A program made the translations under genes and the position numbers. From the NCBI GenBank assembly GCA_049316905.1, contig JBMOJH010000002.1, positions 1-64,000 of the forward strand: a stretch of 64,000 bases of DNA. The letters run 5' to 3'. The stretch's first letter is position 1. Every line of letters starts with the position of its first letter. Of the stretch, positions 30,580 through 39,813 are shown in pieces. The notes under the pieces are model-generated. The model made no database searches. It worked only from the letters and a program-made list of their open reading frames with translations, and was not told the DNA's origin. The stretch comes from CAIPVR01 sp049316905 (GTDB lineage Bacteria > Actinomycetota > Acidimicrobiia > Acidimicrobiales > Microtrichaceae).

Positions 30580-30606
30580 ACTAGTGAGCCGGTTCCCCGC
30601 CCGCAA
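30578..30606 (-). promoter_or_regulatory. Predicted promoter of the ATP synthase operon
   Basis: On the minus strand TTGCGG (30606-30601) and TAGTTT (30583-30578) are 17 nt apart. It lies about 75 nt upstream of the first gene and is the only promoter-like pair in the 153-nt gap. Confidence 0.55.
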
Positions 30607-30657
30607 ATCCGAGAACGGCCCGAGCGCGCCCCCGCGGCCGCCGCGCCCGACCGGGGC

Positions 30658-31158
30658 TCAGCCCTGCGGGTAGGGCGGCGGGGTCGTCCCGCCGGCGGCG
30701 GTGGCCGGGGCGATGGCCGGGGCGGTGGCCGGTGTGGTGGCAGCGGCGGCCGGCGCCGCGGGCTCCAGACCGGCGGCGCGCTCGATCGCGGCCACGAGGC
30801 GGTCCGTACCCGAGCGCTGCTCGTAGGTCAGGCGGATGAGCCAGAAGCGGAGGTAGCGGGCGAGCGAGTACCGGACGAAGAGCGCGGCCCCGACGATGAT
30901 CAGCGCGATGCCGAGGAACGAGCCCTGGGCCATGTAGGCGCGCTGGTCGGCGGGTGAACCGCCATTCGCGCCGACCTGGATCGCCCCGACGACGGCGAGC
31001 ACGACGCCCACCACCATGAGGAGCACGCCCAGGATGAGGAACCACTTCTCCCCCGCGCCGGAGCCGCCCTTCAGCTTCATGTCGCCGATGTCGCTGCGGA
31101 ACTGCTCGATGCGGTCCTCGCTGCCGGGACCCTGGGGGTTGACGCTCTGGTCGCTCAC
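30658..31158 (-). CDS. Two-helix membrane protein, function unknown
   Basis: 166 residues: a charged N-terminus, two membrane helices (~38-62 and ~80-98), a basic segment (RYLRFWLIRLTYEQRSGTDRLVAAIERAAGL) and an Ala/Pro/Thr-rich tail. No family recognised. GTG 31158 starts 30 nt after livF ends, so it may be the last gene of the importer operon, or read separately. Confidence 0.62.
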   Translation of the reverse strand: MSDQSVNPQGPGSEDRIEQFRSDIGDMKLKGGSGAGEKWFLILGVLLMVVGVVLAVVGAIQVGANGGSPADQRAYMAQGSFLGIALIIVGAALFVRYSLARYLRFWLIRLTYEQRSGTDRLVAAIERAAGLEPAAPAAAATTPATAPAIAPATAAGGTTPPPYPQG

Positions 31159-31188
31159 GATCCTGTCTCCACTCGTCGATTGCGTCGC

Positions 31189-31899
31189 TCAGCCGCCGAG
31201 GTAGGCGGCCGACAGCTCCTGCTCCACCGCCGACGGGTCACCCACCCGCCGGATCTGGCCGTTCACCATGATGGCCGCCACGTCGGCCACGCCGAGCACC
31301 GTCCGGGCGAACTGCTCCACCACGAGGATGGACGTGCCGCTCCGGGCGATCTGGCCGACGATCCCGTACAGCTCCTCGACCACCAGGGGTGCGAGTCCCA
31401 TGGAGAGCTCGTCGAGGAGCAGGACGGCCGGGTCGACCGCCAGGCCGCGGGCCATGGCGAGCATCTGCTGCTCACCGCCCGACAGCGTGCCCGCCACCTG
31501 GTTCCGGCGCTCCTTCAGGCGCGGGAACCGCTCGTAGGCCACGGCCTCCACGTGGGACAGCGACACGCGCGCATAGGTCGCCATGACGAGGTTCTCCCGC
31601 ACGGTGAGGTTGGGGAAGATGCCCTTGCCCTCGGGGATCGTCGTGAGGCCGCGGCGCGCCAGCTCCTCGGGACCCGCGCCGGTGACGTCGCGGCCGGCCA
31701 CGAGCACCGAGCCGGCCGTGGGGGCCATCAGCCCGGAGGCGACGGCGAGGGTGGTCGTCTTGCCCGCGCCGTTGGGCCCGAGCAACGCCACGACCGACGC
31801 GCGGGGCACCGTGATGTCGACGCCGTGCAGGACCTCGATGGTCCCGTACGCGGCGCGCACGCCACGGAGCTCGAGGAGCGGCTCGTCGACGGCGCTCAC
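31189..31899 (-). CDS. livF: Branched-chain-type ABC importer ATPase LivF
   Basis: 236 residues. Walker A GPNGAGKTTT, EGKGIFPNLTVRENL (LivF hallmark), signature LSGGEQQMLAMARGL, Walker B VLLLDELSMGL (Glu present; Asp of 'DEPS' loop as DELS, normal in LivF). GTG 31899 overlaps the livG stop (GTGA). Drives the importer with LivG and the fused LivHM. Confidence 0.93.
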   Translation of the reverse strand: MSAVDEPLLELRGVRAAYGTIEVLHGVDITVPRASVVALLGPNGAGKTTTLAVASGLMAPTAGSVLVAGRDVTGAGPEELARRGLTTIPEGKGIFPNLTVRENLVMATYARVSLSHVEAVAYERFPRLKERRNQVAGTLSGGEQQMLAMARGLAVDPAVLLLDELSMGLAPLVVEELYGIVGQIARSGTSILVVEQFARTVLGVADVAAIMVNGQIRRVGDPSAVEQELSAAYLGG

Positions 31900-32717
31900 G
31901 GGTGCGCTCCGTCGGAACCGCCGGCGGCCACCGCCACCTCGGCCGCCTCCGCCTCCACCGAGCCGCCGAGGTAGGCGGCGAGCACGGCCTCGTTGGAGCG
32001 GATCTCGGCCGGCGGACCCTGGGCGATGATCTGGCCGAAGTCGAGCACCGACAGCTCCGAGCACACCCGCATGACGAGGGAGATGTCGTGCTCGACCAAC
32101 AGGATCGCGAGGCCCGCCGTGGCGAGGTCCTGGAGCAGGGTGCCGAAGGCCACCGTCTCGTTGTCGTCGAGGCCGGACGCTGGCTCGTCGAGCAGCAGCA
32201 CGCGGGGCCGGGCGGCGAGGGCCCGCCCGAGCTCCACCAGCCGGGCCTGGCCGGTGGGCAGCGACCCGACCGGGGCCTCGGCCACCGCGGTGAGCCCCAG
32301 CCGGTCGAGGATCAGCTCCACCTCCGCGGCGGGTGCCGGCTCGCCGTCGGGAGCGAGGAACTGCGGGGCCGCGTCGGTGCGCCGCGACCAGCTGCGCCGG
32401 ATCTCGAGGCCGACCTGGACGTTGTCGCGCACGCTCAGCGACGAGAAGACCTCGAGGCGCTGGAAGGTGCGGCCGACCCCGTGGCGCGCCCGCTGGTGGG
32501 TGCTCATCCGGGAGATGTCCCGGTCGCCCAGGCGGACCCGGCCGGACGTGGGCGTGATCACGCCGCAGATGGCGTTGAAGGTGGTGGTCTTGCCCGCGCC
32601 GTTCGGACCGATCAGGCCGCTGATGCGCCCGCCGGGCACCTCGAGGTCGACCGAGCTGACCGCCAGGTGGCCACCGAAGCGGACCGTGAGGCCCTCGACC
32701 GAGAGGACCGCGGTCAT
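31896..32717 (-). CDS. livG: Branched-chain-type ABC importer ATPase LivG
   Basis: 273 residues. Walker A GPNGAGKTTTFNAI, RTFQRLEVF (LivG hallmark), Walker B VLLLDEPASGLD, switch His in LLVEHDISLVM. The signature loop is LPTGQARLVELGRAL rather than LSYGQQR, a slight departure. The ~20-residue acidic/Ala tail is extra. ATG 32717 overlaps the livHM stop by 4 nt. Confidence 0.93.
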   Translation of the reverse strand: MTAVLSVEGLTVRFGGHLAVSSVDLEVPGGRISGLIGPNGAGKTTTFNAICGVITPTSGRVRLGDRDISRMSTHQRARHGVGRTFQRLEVFSSLSVRDNVQVGLEIRRSWSRRTDAAPQFLAPDGEPAPAAEVELILDRLGLTAVAEAPVGSLPTGQARLVELGRALAARPRVLLLDEPASGLDDNETVAFGTLLQDLATAGLAILLVEHDISLVMRVCSELSVLDFGQIIAQGPPAEIRSNEAVLAAYLGGSVEAEAAEVAVAAGGSDGAHP

Positions 32718-35122
32718 GACCGGTCACCGGCCGGGGCCGCCGACGCGAGCGCGGCCTCGACGACCGGGTCAGGTCCCGCCAGGTCGAACTCGTCCTCGGT
32801 GATGCCGATCGCACGGGCCGCGTCGTGGGCGTCGGAGCGCGACAGCGGCCGGTCCACGCCGACCAGGTCCGGAGAGGGTGCCGGGGCCCGCTGCAGCTGC
32901 TCCGGCAGGACGCCGAGCACCCCGATCGCCACCCGGACCGTGAGGAACACGAGGACGAGCATCAGGAGGAACCGGAACCCGTTCGAGGCGACCACGTCGG
33001 CCCACGGCACCACCGCCGCCACCACCAGGACGAGGCCCAGCCACAGCGCGGTGGCCACCCGGCGACCCGGGAGGGCGGCGCCGTCGCCCGTGGGGGCGAA
33101 GAGCAGCGGCATCAGCGGCACGGCGGCCACGACGAACACCAGGAGGGCGAACACGAACGACCACTTGGTGATCGCGCCGGTGCGCGCCAGCACCCACAGC
33201 AGGACCAACCCGAACGCGGTGGCCACCAGCGACGGCGGCGACGCGCCGACCGCCCGGTAGCCGGCGGCCATCTGGGGTGCGGCACCGTCGGGCTCGCGGC
33301 CCAACGAGATGCCCATGGTGCCGGGGGCGAAGGCGAGCACGTCGCCGACCGGGAGCGACACGAAGCGGAACACGCCGATCGCGTTGGCCGCGAAGAACGT
33401 GGCGGCGATCGGGATGGCGCCGAGCAGGATGCCGCCCACGAACGCGCCCGCCACCGACCCGATGCCGCCCACGACGGCCAGCATCGTGACCGGCAGCGAG
33501 TTCGGGAGCGAGAACTCGTCCGGGTTGAAGGTACGACCGGCGAGGGCCCCGCCCACGCCGGCGATGGCCGCCGAGAGCGCGAACACGCCGACCTTGGTGG
33601 CCGTGAGGTTGAGCCCGAGGGTGGCGCAGGCGACGGGTGAGTCCTTCATGGCCGTCAACCGGCGGCCCAGCGAGCTGCGCCGGATGAGCACGATCAGGTT
33701 GGCCATCACGGCGAAGGCCACCGCGAACACGAGGAGCTGGCGGAAGTCGTTCGTGACCTCGAACGGCCCGATCTTCAGCGGCGGCACCTGCAGCGAGCCG
33801 CCGGGGATGATCTCCTGCTGGTTGAACACCATCGCCGTGCAGAAGAGCGCGAACGCCGCGGTGGCGAGGGCGAGGTAGATGCCGGAGAGGCGAAGGGCCG
33901 GCAGCGCGACCACCGCGCCCACCACGGCGCACACCAGGATCGAGATCGCCACCCCGACCGGCGAGCCGGTGGCGCCCCAGGTGGCCATCGAGAGGGCGCC
34001 GATGCCCACGAACGTCATCTGGGCGAGCGAGATCTGGCCGGCGTAGCCGGTGAGCGGCACCAACGAGAGCGTGATCAGCGCGAACCCCACGCCCTTGGTC
34101 ACGAGGCTCAGGTCGGACGCCGACATCAGCGTGCCGAGTGCGGCGGACACCACGACGAGGGCCAGGCCGCCGACGACCGCGGTCCGCTGCGAGGGCACCC
34201 GCATCGGCGACCGGGGTCGCGCCACACCGTGGGCCCGGAGGCGGGCCTCCGGCTGCAGCATGATCACGACGAACAACATGATCGCCGGGAGTGCGGCGGG
34301 CAGGTTCTGGAGGCTGATCGGGCCGATGGCGGCGGTCTGGCTCACGTAGCCGGTGGCGTACGACTGCGCGAGGCCGAGGATGACCGCGCCGAGGAACGCC
34401 CCGGGCAGGCTGCGCAGACGACCGACCACCGCGACCGCGTAGGTGTTGACCACGAGGAGGGTCAGGGTGACGGCGCTCAGGGTCTGCTCGGGGGCGATCA
34501 GCACGCCCGACACGGCGGCCAGTCCGGCACCCAGGCCCCAGGCGAGCATCGCGGTGCGGCCCGGGCGACCACCGTTGAGCTGCAGGAGGCTCCGGTCGTC
34601 GACCACCGCGCGCATGGCGATGCCCAGGCGGGTGCGGGTGAACAGCAGGCGCAGGCCCAGCGCCACGGCCACCGCGATCGCCATCGTGAGCAGGCGTGAC
34701 CACGCCACGCGCACACCGGCGAGCTCCACGAAGCGTCCCTCGAAGAACGGCGGGACCGGCCGGGCGATGTCCTGGGGCCAGACCACGGTGGCCAGGCCCA
34801 GCAACGCCACCATCAGGCTGACGGTGACGACGATCTTCACCACTTCGGACGCGCCCTCGATCCCGCGCATGATGGTGCGCTCCACGAGGGCCCCGAACAG
34901 GGGCGCGGCCACGAACACCACCACGATGACCGACAGCCACAGTGGCCAGCCCCAGGCCACGCTCACCTGCCAGAACAGGAACGCGGCGAGCATCCCGAAG
35001 GCACCGTGGGCGAAGTTGAAGATGCCCGAGGTGGTGTACGTGACCACCAGGCCGGAGGCTGCGACGGCGTAGATGGCCGCCGTCGACAGCCCGGCGACGG
35101 TGAAGATCAGGAACTTGTCCAC
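32714..35122 (-). CDS. livHM: Fused LivH-LivM permease of a branched-chain-type importer
   Basis: 802 residues. Residues ~1-300 are LivH-like (GLSTAAIYAVAASGLVVTYTTSGIFNFAHGAFG). Residues ~310-620 are LivM-like (YAGQISLAQMTFVGIGA, AGVGGALAGRTFNPDEF, VVGGIGSVAGAFVGGILLG). A further ~180 residues add about three to four hydrophobic segments and a charged tail. Usually the two permeases are separate genes. GTG 35122. Forms the channel for the substrate bound by the lipoprotein upstream. Confidence 0.9.
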   Translation of the reverse strand: MDKFLIFTVAGLSTAAIYAVAASGLVVTYTTSGIFNFAHGAFGMLAAFLFWQVSVAWGWPLWLSVIVVVFVAAPLFGALVERTIMRGIEGASEVVKIVVTVSLMVALLGLATVVWPQDIARPVPPFFEGRFVELAGVRVAWSRLLTMAIAVAVALGLRLLFTRTRLGIAMRAVVDDRSLLQLNGGRPGRTAMLAWGLGAGLAAVSGVLIAPEQTLSAVTLTLLVVNTYAVAVVGRLRSLPGAFLGAVILGLAQSYATGYVSQTAAIGPISLQNLPAALPAIMLFVVIMLQPEARLRAHGVARPRSPMRVPSQRTAVVGGLALVVVSAALGTLMSASDLSLVTKGVGFALITLSLVPLTGYAGQISLAQMTFVGIGALSMATWGATGSPVGVAISILVCAVVGAVVALPALRLSGIYLALATAAFALFCTAMVFNQQEIIPGGSLQVPPLKIGPFEVTNDFRQLLVFAVAFAVMANLIVLIRRSSLGRRLTAMKDSPVACATLGLNLTATKVGVFALSAAIAGVGGALAGRTFNPDEFSLPNSLPVTMLAVVGGIGSVAGAFVGGILLGAIPIAATFFAANAIGVFRFVSLPVGDVLAFAPGTMGISLGREPDGAAPQMAAGYRAVGASPPSLVATAFGLVLLWVLARTGAITKWSFVFALLVFVVAAVPLMPLLFAPTGDGAALPGRRVATALWLGLVLVVAAVVPWADVVASNGFRFLLMLVLVFLTVRVAIGVLGVLPEQLQRAPAPSPDLVGVDRPLSRSDAHDAARAIGITEDEFDLAGPDPVVEAALASAAPAGDRS

Positions 35123-35156
35123 GTGGGTGCGCCGGTGGTGCCCGTGGGGCCCGGGC

Positions 35157-36575
35157 TCAGAGCGGCGGTCGGCTGGGGTCGACGGCTCCCTGGGCGCCGA
35201 GGTCCTCGGTCACGGTGGCGATCCCGTCGGGGATGCAGTGGAACCCGTCACCGGTGTCGTCCGTGCCGCCGATCTCCGGGTACTTGCGCTCGAAGGTCCC
35301 GTTCACGGCCACCATCCAGAGCCCGCAGGTGGCCGGGTCGGTCACGCCGGGGTTCGTGGGGGCGTGCAGCCCGCCGCCGGTCCAGTCCTTCTGCGCCGCG
35401 GCCTGGGACAGCACGCACTGGCGGGTCACGGTGTTGCCGTTCTTCGCCGCGCACTCCTTGACCGCCGTGGCGAACAGCAGCCACGCCGAGGTGCTCTGGC
35501 CGCCGAGGGAGGCCTCCTTGCCGTCCGGCACGTACTTCTTCAGGTTCGCCTGGTACTGCTGGATCGCCGGCCACTTGGCCGCCTCCTCGAACGGGTGGAA
35601 CGAGGTGCGGGCGAGCACGCCCTCGGCACCCTGGTTGCCGGCGGAGAAGAGCAGCGGGTCGTAGATGTTCGTCTGGTTGATGATCGTGCCCTTCCACCCC
35701 TGGTCCTTCAGGGCCTTGAAGAGGTTGGCGGCGTTGGTCGGCTCACCGATCCAGTAGAGCGAGGTGGCGCCGGAGTCCTTCACCTTCTGGGCGAGCGGCG
35801 TCCAGTCCTGCAGGCCGGCCACGGGGTAGCTGATGGCCGGGAGCTGCTCGATCCCGCCCACCTTCTGGACCCCGGCGTCGTACTGCTTCTTCACCACCAG
35901 CAACGAGGGCAGGTCGCCGTAGACCACCACGTTCTTCTTCATGTCCTCCGGCGCCACGGTCTTGGCGTCGGTGATCCACTGCGTGGCGACCTTGTTCGGC
36001 GGGTTGGGGACCGGCTGGACCTGACCGTTCGACAGGCCCTTCTGGACCGACACCGCGAAGCCGGGGATGTCGATCAGCTTGCACTTGTGGAAGTCGGTGC
36101 CCTCCTTGCCGGAGAACTCGAGCTGGTCCTGGGTGAAGGCACCGCCGACCATGGCGAAGGCGTCGTTGCAGGCCTTGGCCATCGCGGACTCGACCTCGAA
36201 CAGCTTGCCGTCCATGTCGATCAGGTTGACCTTGAGCCCGTCGATGCCGCCCTGCTCGTTGCACCAGGCGGCGAAGCTCTGCGACGCGTCCCACAGCTCC
36301 TTGTTGAGGCCGGGGCGGATGGTCGAGCCCTTGTCGCTCGCCACACCGATGTTGAGCTCGGTGGTCGACGAACCCTCACCGGACTGCAGCTTGGCCTCGC
36401 CCTTGCCGCAGACGTCCTTGAGGCTGCCGAAGCTGCCGGCGGAGGTCGCCGCGGCCACGGTGGTGGAGGAACCGCCGCCCTCCTCCTCGCCCTTCGAGGA
36501 CGAGTCGCCGGAGGCGCCGCAGGCCGAGACGAGCAGACCCGTCGCGGCCAACAGGATGAGCAGTCGTCGCTTCAT
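35157..36575 (-). CDS. livK: Branched-chain-type ABC importer substrate-binding lipoprotein
   Basis: 472 residues. Signal peptide MKRRLLILLAATGLLVSAC with lipobox Cys19, a Ser/Glu/Gly linker, then a Peripla_BP_6 fold with Leu/Ile/Val-binding-like order (LNIGVASDKGS, FAAWCNEQGGIDG). Several extra Cys pairs (CGKGEAK, CNEQ, CND, CKLID) may form disulfides. Substrate may be an amino acid, amide or aromatic acid. AGGGGGATCC precedes ATG 36575. Confidence 0.88.
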   Translation of the reverse strand: MKRRLLILLAATGLLVSACGASGDSSSKGEEEGGGSSTTVAAATSAGSFGSLKDVCGKGEAKLQSGEGSSTTELNIGVASDKGSTIRPGLNKELWDASQSFAAWCNEQGGIDGLKVNLIDMDGKLFEVESAMAKACNDAFAMVGGAFTQDQLEFSGKEGTDFHKCKLIDIPGFAVSVQKGLSNGQVQPVPNPPNKVATQWITDAKTVAPEDMKKNVVVYGDLPSLLVVKKQYDAGVQKVGGIEQLPAISYPVAGLQDWTPLAQKVKDSGATSLYWIGEPTNAANLFKALKDQGWKGTIINQTNIYDPLLFSAGNQGAEGVLARTSFHPFEEAAKWPAIQQYQANLKKYVPDGKEASLGGQSTSAWLLFATAVKECAAKNGNTVTRQCVLSQAAAQKDWTGGGLHAPTNPGVTDPATCGLWMVAVNGTFERKYPEIGGTDDTGDGFHCIPDGIATVTEDLGAQGAVDPSRPPL

Positions 36576-36690
36576 GGATCCCCCTGGTTCCGTCGGCGGG
36601 GCCCTCGATGAGGGACCGCCCGATGAATGGCGTGTTTCTAGCAGAACAACGACGCACGGGAACGGCGCCCGGTGCGGTCGGCGGCGAAAA

Positions 36691-36707
36691 TCTGACAGAG
36701 TGTCAGA
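36691..36707. promoter_or_regulatory. Perfect 7-3-7 operator between livK and the amidohydrolase gene
   Basis: TCTGACA-GAG-TGTCAGA is a perfect inverted repeat in the 164-nt divergent gap. A livK promoter can be drawn on the minus strand (TTGACG 36718-36713, TCAGAT 36695-36690, 17-nt spacing), so the operator would sit in its spacer and -10. The shape suits a TetR- or GntR-type regulator, none adjacent. Confidence 0.6.
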
Positions 36708-36739
36708 AACCTCGTCAACCACCTCACGCAGGAGTTCCG

Positions 36740-38467
36740 ATGGACCTGTTGTTCCGCGACGTCACCCTCGTCGACGGCACCGGCGCCCCGGCGCGACCGG
36801 CCGACGTGGCCGTGACCGACGGTCGCGTCATGGCGGTGGCGGCGGCCGGCACGCTCGACCCGGCCGGCGCGGAGGTGGTGGACGGCACCAGCCTGGTGCT
36901 GACCCCGGGGTTCGTGGACCCGCACACGCACTACGACGCGCAGCTGTTCTGGGATCCGTCGGCCACGCCGTCGAGCCTGCACGGCGTCACCACCGTCATC
37001 GCCGGCAACTGCGGGTTCACGCTCGCGCCGCTGGCCCCCGGCGACGGCGACTACGTGCGCCGGATGATGGCGAAGGTGGAGGGCATGCCGCTCGTGGCGC
37101 TCGAGAACGGCATCGAGTGGGACTGGACCTCGTTCGCCGAGTACCTCGGCCGGCTCGAGGGCAACCTGGGCGTGAACGCCGCGTTCCTGGTGGGCCACTG
37201 CGCGATCCGCCGGATGGTGATGGGCCCCCGTGCCACCACCGACGACGCCACCCCCGAGGACCTCGCCGCGATGAAGGAGCTCCTCGCGGCGTCGATCCGG
37301 GCGGGCGGCATGGGCTTCTCCACGACGCGGGCCCGCACACACTCCGACGGCGACGGCGTACCGGTCGCCTCGCGCCGGGCCACCGAGGAGGAGCTGCTCG
37401 AGCTCGCCGGTGTGGTGGCCGAGCACGAGGGCACCACCCTCGAGTTCGCCTCCGACGGCTGCCTCGACGGCTTCGACGACGAGGAGGTGGACTTCATGAT
37501 CCGCTTCTCGCGGGCCGGCCGGCGGCCGCTGAACTGGAACGTGCTGACCGTCGACTCCCACGCGCCGGAGCGCTACCGCAACCAGCTCGCGGCGATGGAC
37601 CGCTGCGCCGAGGAGGGCGCCCGCGTCGTGGCCCTCACCATGCCCGTGATCGTGGGCATGAACATGAGCTTCCTGAATTACTGCGCGCTGAACATGATGC
37701 CGGACTGGGGACCGATCCTCGGGCTGCCGATTCCCGAGCGGATGGAGCGCCTGGCCGACCCCGCGACTCGTCGGTTCATGCAGGAGCGGGCCGCCTCGCC
37801 CGACGCCGGGGTGTTCGCCCGGCTCACCGGCTGGGACACCTACGTCATCGGCGACACGTTCTCCGGGGCGAACGAGGGCCTCACCGGCCGGCGCGTGGCC
37901 GACATCGCGGCCGAGCGCGGCGACGCGAACCCGTTCGACACCCTGCTCGACATCGTGCTCGAGGACGAGCTGCGCACCGTGCTGTGGCCGGGGGCCACCG
38001 ATGCCGACGCCGAGTCGTGGGAGCTGCGCCGCCAGGCCTGGCAGCACCCGTCGGTGATGCTCGGCGGCTCCGACGCCGGCGCGCACCTCGACCGCATGCA
38101 GGGGGCCAACTACCCCACGCGCTTCATCGCCGACTGCCTGCGCGGCCGGCACCTGACCACCCTCGAGGACGCGGTCCGGATGCTCACCTCGGTGCCCGCC
38201 GAGCTGTTCGGCCTGCGCGACCGCGGCGTCGTGCGCGAGGGGTCCCACGCGGACCTCGTCCTCTTCGACCCGGACACGGTCGACTCGGAGCTGCTGCGGA
38301 TGGTCGACGACCTGCCCGGCGGCACCGAACGCCTCTACGCCGGTTCCGTCGGCGTGCGCGGGGTGTGGGTGGGGGGCACCCAGGTGGTGCGCGACGGCCT
38401 GGCCACGGGATCCCGGCCCGGCAACGTGCTCCGCTCGGGTGTCGACACCGACACCGTCGCCGTCTGA
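36740..38467 (+). CDS. N-acyl-D-amino-acid deacylase-type amidohydrolase
   Basis: 575 residues, amidohydrolase superfamily, D-aminoacylase group. Metal motifs: GFVDPHTHYDAQL (HxH, ~57-69), a bridging-type Cys/Glu region TTVIAGNCGFT, and GGSDAGAHLDRM near 430 with the catalytic Asp. C-terminal LVLFDPDTV and YAGSVGVRGVWVGG close the composite beta domain. CAGGAG lies 5 nt before ATG 36740. Its divergence from the importer suggests it may process the imported compound, but that is inference. Confidence 0.87.
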   Translation: MDLLFRDVTLVDGTGAPARPADVAVTDGRVMAVAAAGTLDPAGAEVVDGTSLVLTPGFVDPHTHYDAQLFWDPSATPSSLHGVTTVIAGNCGFTLAPLAPGDGDYVRRMMAKVEGMPLVALENGIEWDWTSFAEYLGRLEGNLGVNAAFLVGHCAIRRMVMGPRATTDDATPEDLAAMKELLAASIRAGGMGFSTTRARTHSDGDGVPVASRRATEEELLELAGVVAEHEGTTLEFASDGCLDGFDDEEVDFMIRFSRAGRRPLNWNVLTVDSHAPERYRNQLAAMDRCAEEGARVVALTMPVIVGMNMSFLNYCALNMMPDWGPILGLPIPERMERLADPATRRFMQERAASPDAGVFARLTGWDTYVIGDTFSGANEGLTGRRVADIAAERGDANPFDTLLDIVLEDELRTVLWPGATDADAESWELRRQAWQHPSVMLGGSDAGAHLDRMQGANYPTRFIADCLRGRHLTTLEDAVRMLTSVPAELFGLRDRGVVREGSHADLVLFDPDTVDSELLRMVDDLPGGTERLYAGSVGVRGVWVGGTQVVRDGLATGSRPGNVLRSGVDTDTVAV

Positions 38468-38484
38468 CCCGCGCCGGTTCAGAC
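38462..38484. terminator. Hairpin containing both stop codons of convergent amidohydrolase and wecA genes
   Basis: GTCTGA (38462-38467) pairs with TCAGAC (38479-38484) around an 11-nt GC-rich loop. The amidohydrolase TGA and the wecA TGA are both inside the stem. Confidence 0.55.
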
Positions 38485-39624
38485 CGCGGCAGGTTCCCCG
38501 TCGTCGCTCGGATCCCGCTCCACCGGCCCGGCCGGGCGACCCCGGCGCCACCGCGGGGCCAGCAGCGTGAACAGCAGCAGCGCGAGCGCGGCCAGTCCCA
38601 GCGGCACGATCCCGTTGCCCCGGCTCGTGTAGACGGGGATCAGCACGAAGCCCGAGAGCAAGGCGGTCCACGCCCAGAGGATCACCACCGTGCGCCGGTG
38701 ACCGTGACCCATCTCCATGAGCCGGTGGTGCAGGTGCTGCTTGTCCGCCGTGGCCACCCCCGTGCGCCGGCTCGCCCGTCGCACGATCGCGAGCAGGGTG
38801 TCGAGCAGCGGCACACCGAGGATGAGCAGCGGGATCACCAGCGGGGCGAAGAAGAACCAGGCCTGGCCGGAGAACGGGTCGTCGGACTGGCCGCCGACGG
38901 CCATCGTGGACGCCGCGAGCAGCACGCCGAGCATGAGCGCACCGCTGTCGCCCATGAAGATGCTGGCCGGGTTGAAGTTGAACGGCAGGAACCCGAGGCA
39001 GGCCCCGGCGGTCACCACCGCGATCAGCGGGCCGACGTTCGAGGCGTCGAGGACCCCCACCTCCAGCAGGCGCCAGCCGTAGAGGAAGAAGGCGCCCGAG
39101 GCGATGGCCACGATGCCGGCCGCGAGGCCGTCGAGCCCGTCGATGAGGTTCACCGCGTTGGCCATGCCCACGACCCAGAGCACCGAGATCAGCGCGGAGA
39201 GGTCCGGTGGAAGGACGGTGAAGCCGAGGAACGGGACCCGGAAGTAGATGATCGTGACCCCCACCAGGGTCAGGATGCTGCCGGCGAGCACCGTGCCGGC
39301 GAGCTTGGCCGGGGCCGAGACGTCCCGGAGGTCGTCGATCAGGCCGACGAGCCACATGACCACTGCGGCCGCGGCGACGCCCAGCACGTTGATCGGCGCG
39401 CTGAAGGTGGGCCGGAGTTCCGGCAGGAGGGACGCCGCCACCAGGCCGGCGAGCACGCCGAGGAGGAGCGCGGAGCCGCCCAGGACCGGGGTGGGAGCGG
39501 CGTGCACCGTTCGGTCACCGGGCGCCGCCATGGCGCCCACGCGACGTGAGAGGGCCCGCAACGGCGGCACGGCGATCGCCGTGGTGAGGACCGAGACCGC
39601 CAGCACGATCAGGTACGGGCGCAC
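38479..39624 (-). CDS. wecA: Undecaprenyl-phosphate GlcNAc-1-phosphate transferase (WecA/Rfe)
   Basis: 381 residues, about 11 membrane spans. Conserved cytoplasmic motifs: GLIDDLRDVSAPAKL, NAVNLIDGLDGLAAG, FNFNPASIFMGDSGA, and the His motif KQHLHHRLMEMGHGHR. It starts lipid-linked glycan (arabinogalactan- or teichoic-type) synthesis. In mycobacteria rfe lies directly before the atp operon; here about 8 kb separates them. GTG 39624. Confidence 0.92.
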   Translation of the reverse strand: MRPYLIVLAVSVLTTAIAVPPLRALSRRVGAMAAPGDRTVHAAPTPVLGGSALLLGVLAGLVAASLLPELRPTFSAPINVLGVAAAAVVMWLVGLIDDLRDVSAPAKLAGTVLAGSILTLVGVTIIYFRVPFLGFTVLPPDLSALISVLWVVGMANAVNLIDGLDGLAAGIVAIASGAFFLYGWRLLEVGVLDASNVGPLIAVVTAGACLGFLPFNFNPASIFMGDSGALMLGVLLAASTMAVGGQSDDPFSGQAWFFFAPLVIPLLILGVPLLDTLLAIVRRASRRTGVATADKQHLHHRLMEMGHGHRRTVVILWAWTALLSGFVLIPVYTSRGNGIVPLGLAALALLLFTLLAPRWRRGRPAGPVERDPSDDGEPAAV

Positions 39625-39726
39625 GGGCCGAGGCTAGCCCGTGACTCCCGAGGTGCCGGACTCCGGCACGCACCTCACGATTCCGCCAAGATCCGGTGAA
39701 CCGCACGCGAACGGGGGTGCCTGCGG

Positions 39727-39756
39727 TTGACGCCCGGGCCCACGAGTCGGTACACA
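39727..39756 (+). promoter_or_regulatory. Promoter of the sugar transferase gene
   Basis: TTGACG (39727-39732) and TACACA (39751-39756) are 18 nt apart in the 189-nt divergent gap, about 57 nt before the start codon. Confidence 0.5.
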
Positions 39757-39813
39757 AGGGGCAGGCCCGCTGACCATGGTTCGGTGTGCGGGCCGAGCTG
39801 AGGGAGAGACGGC

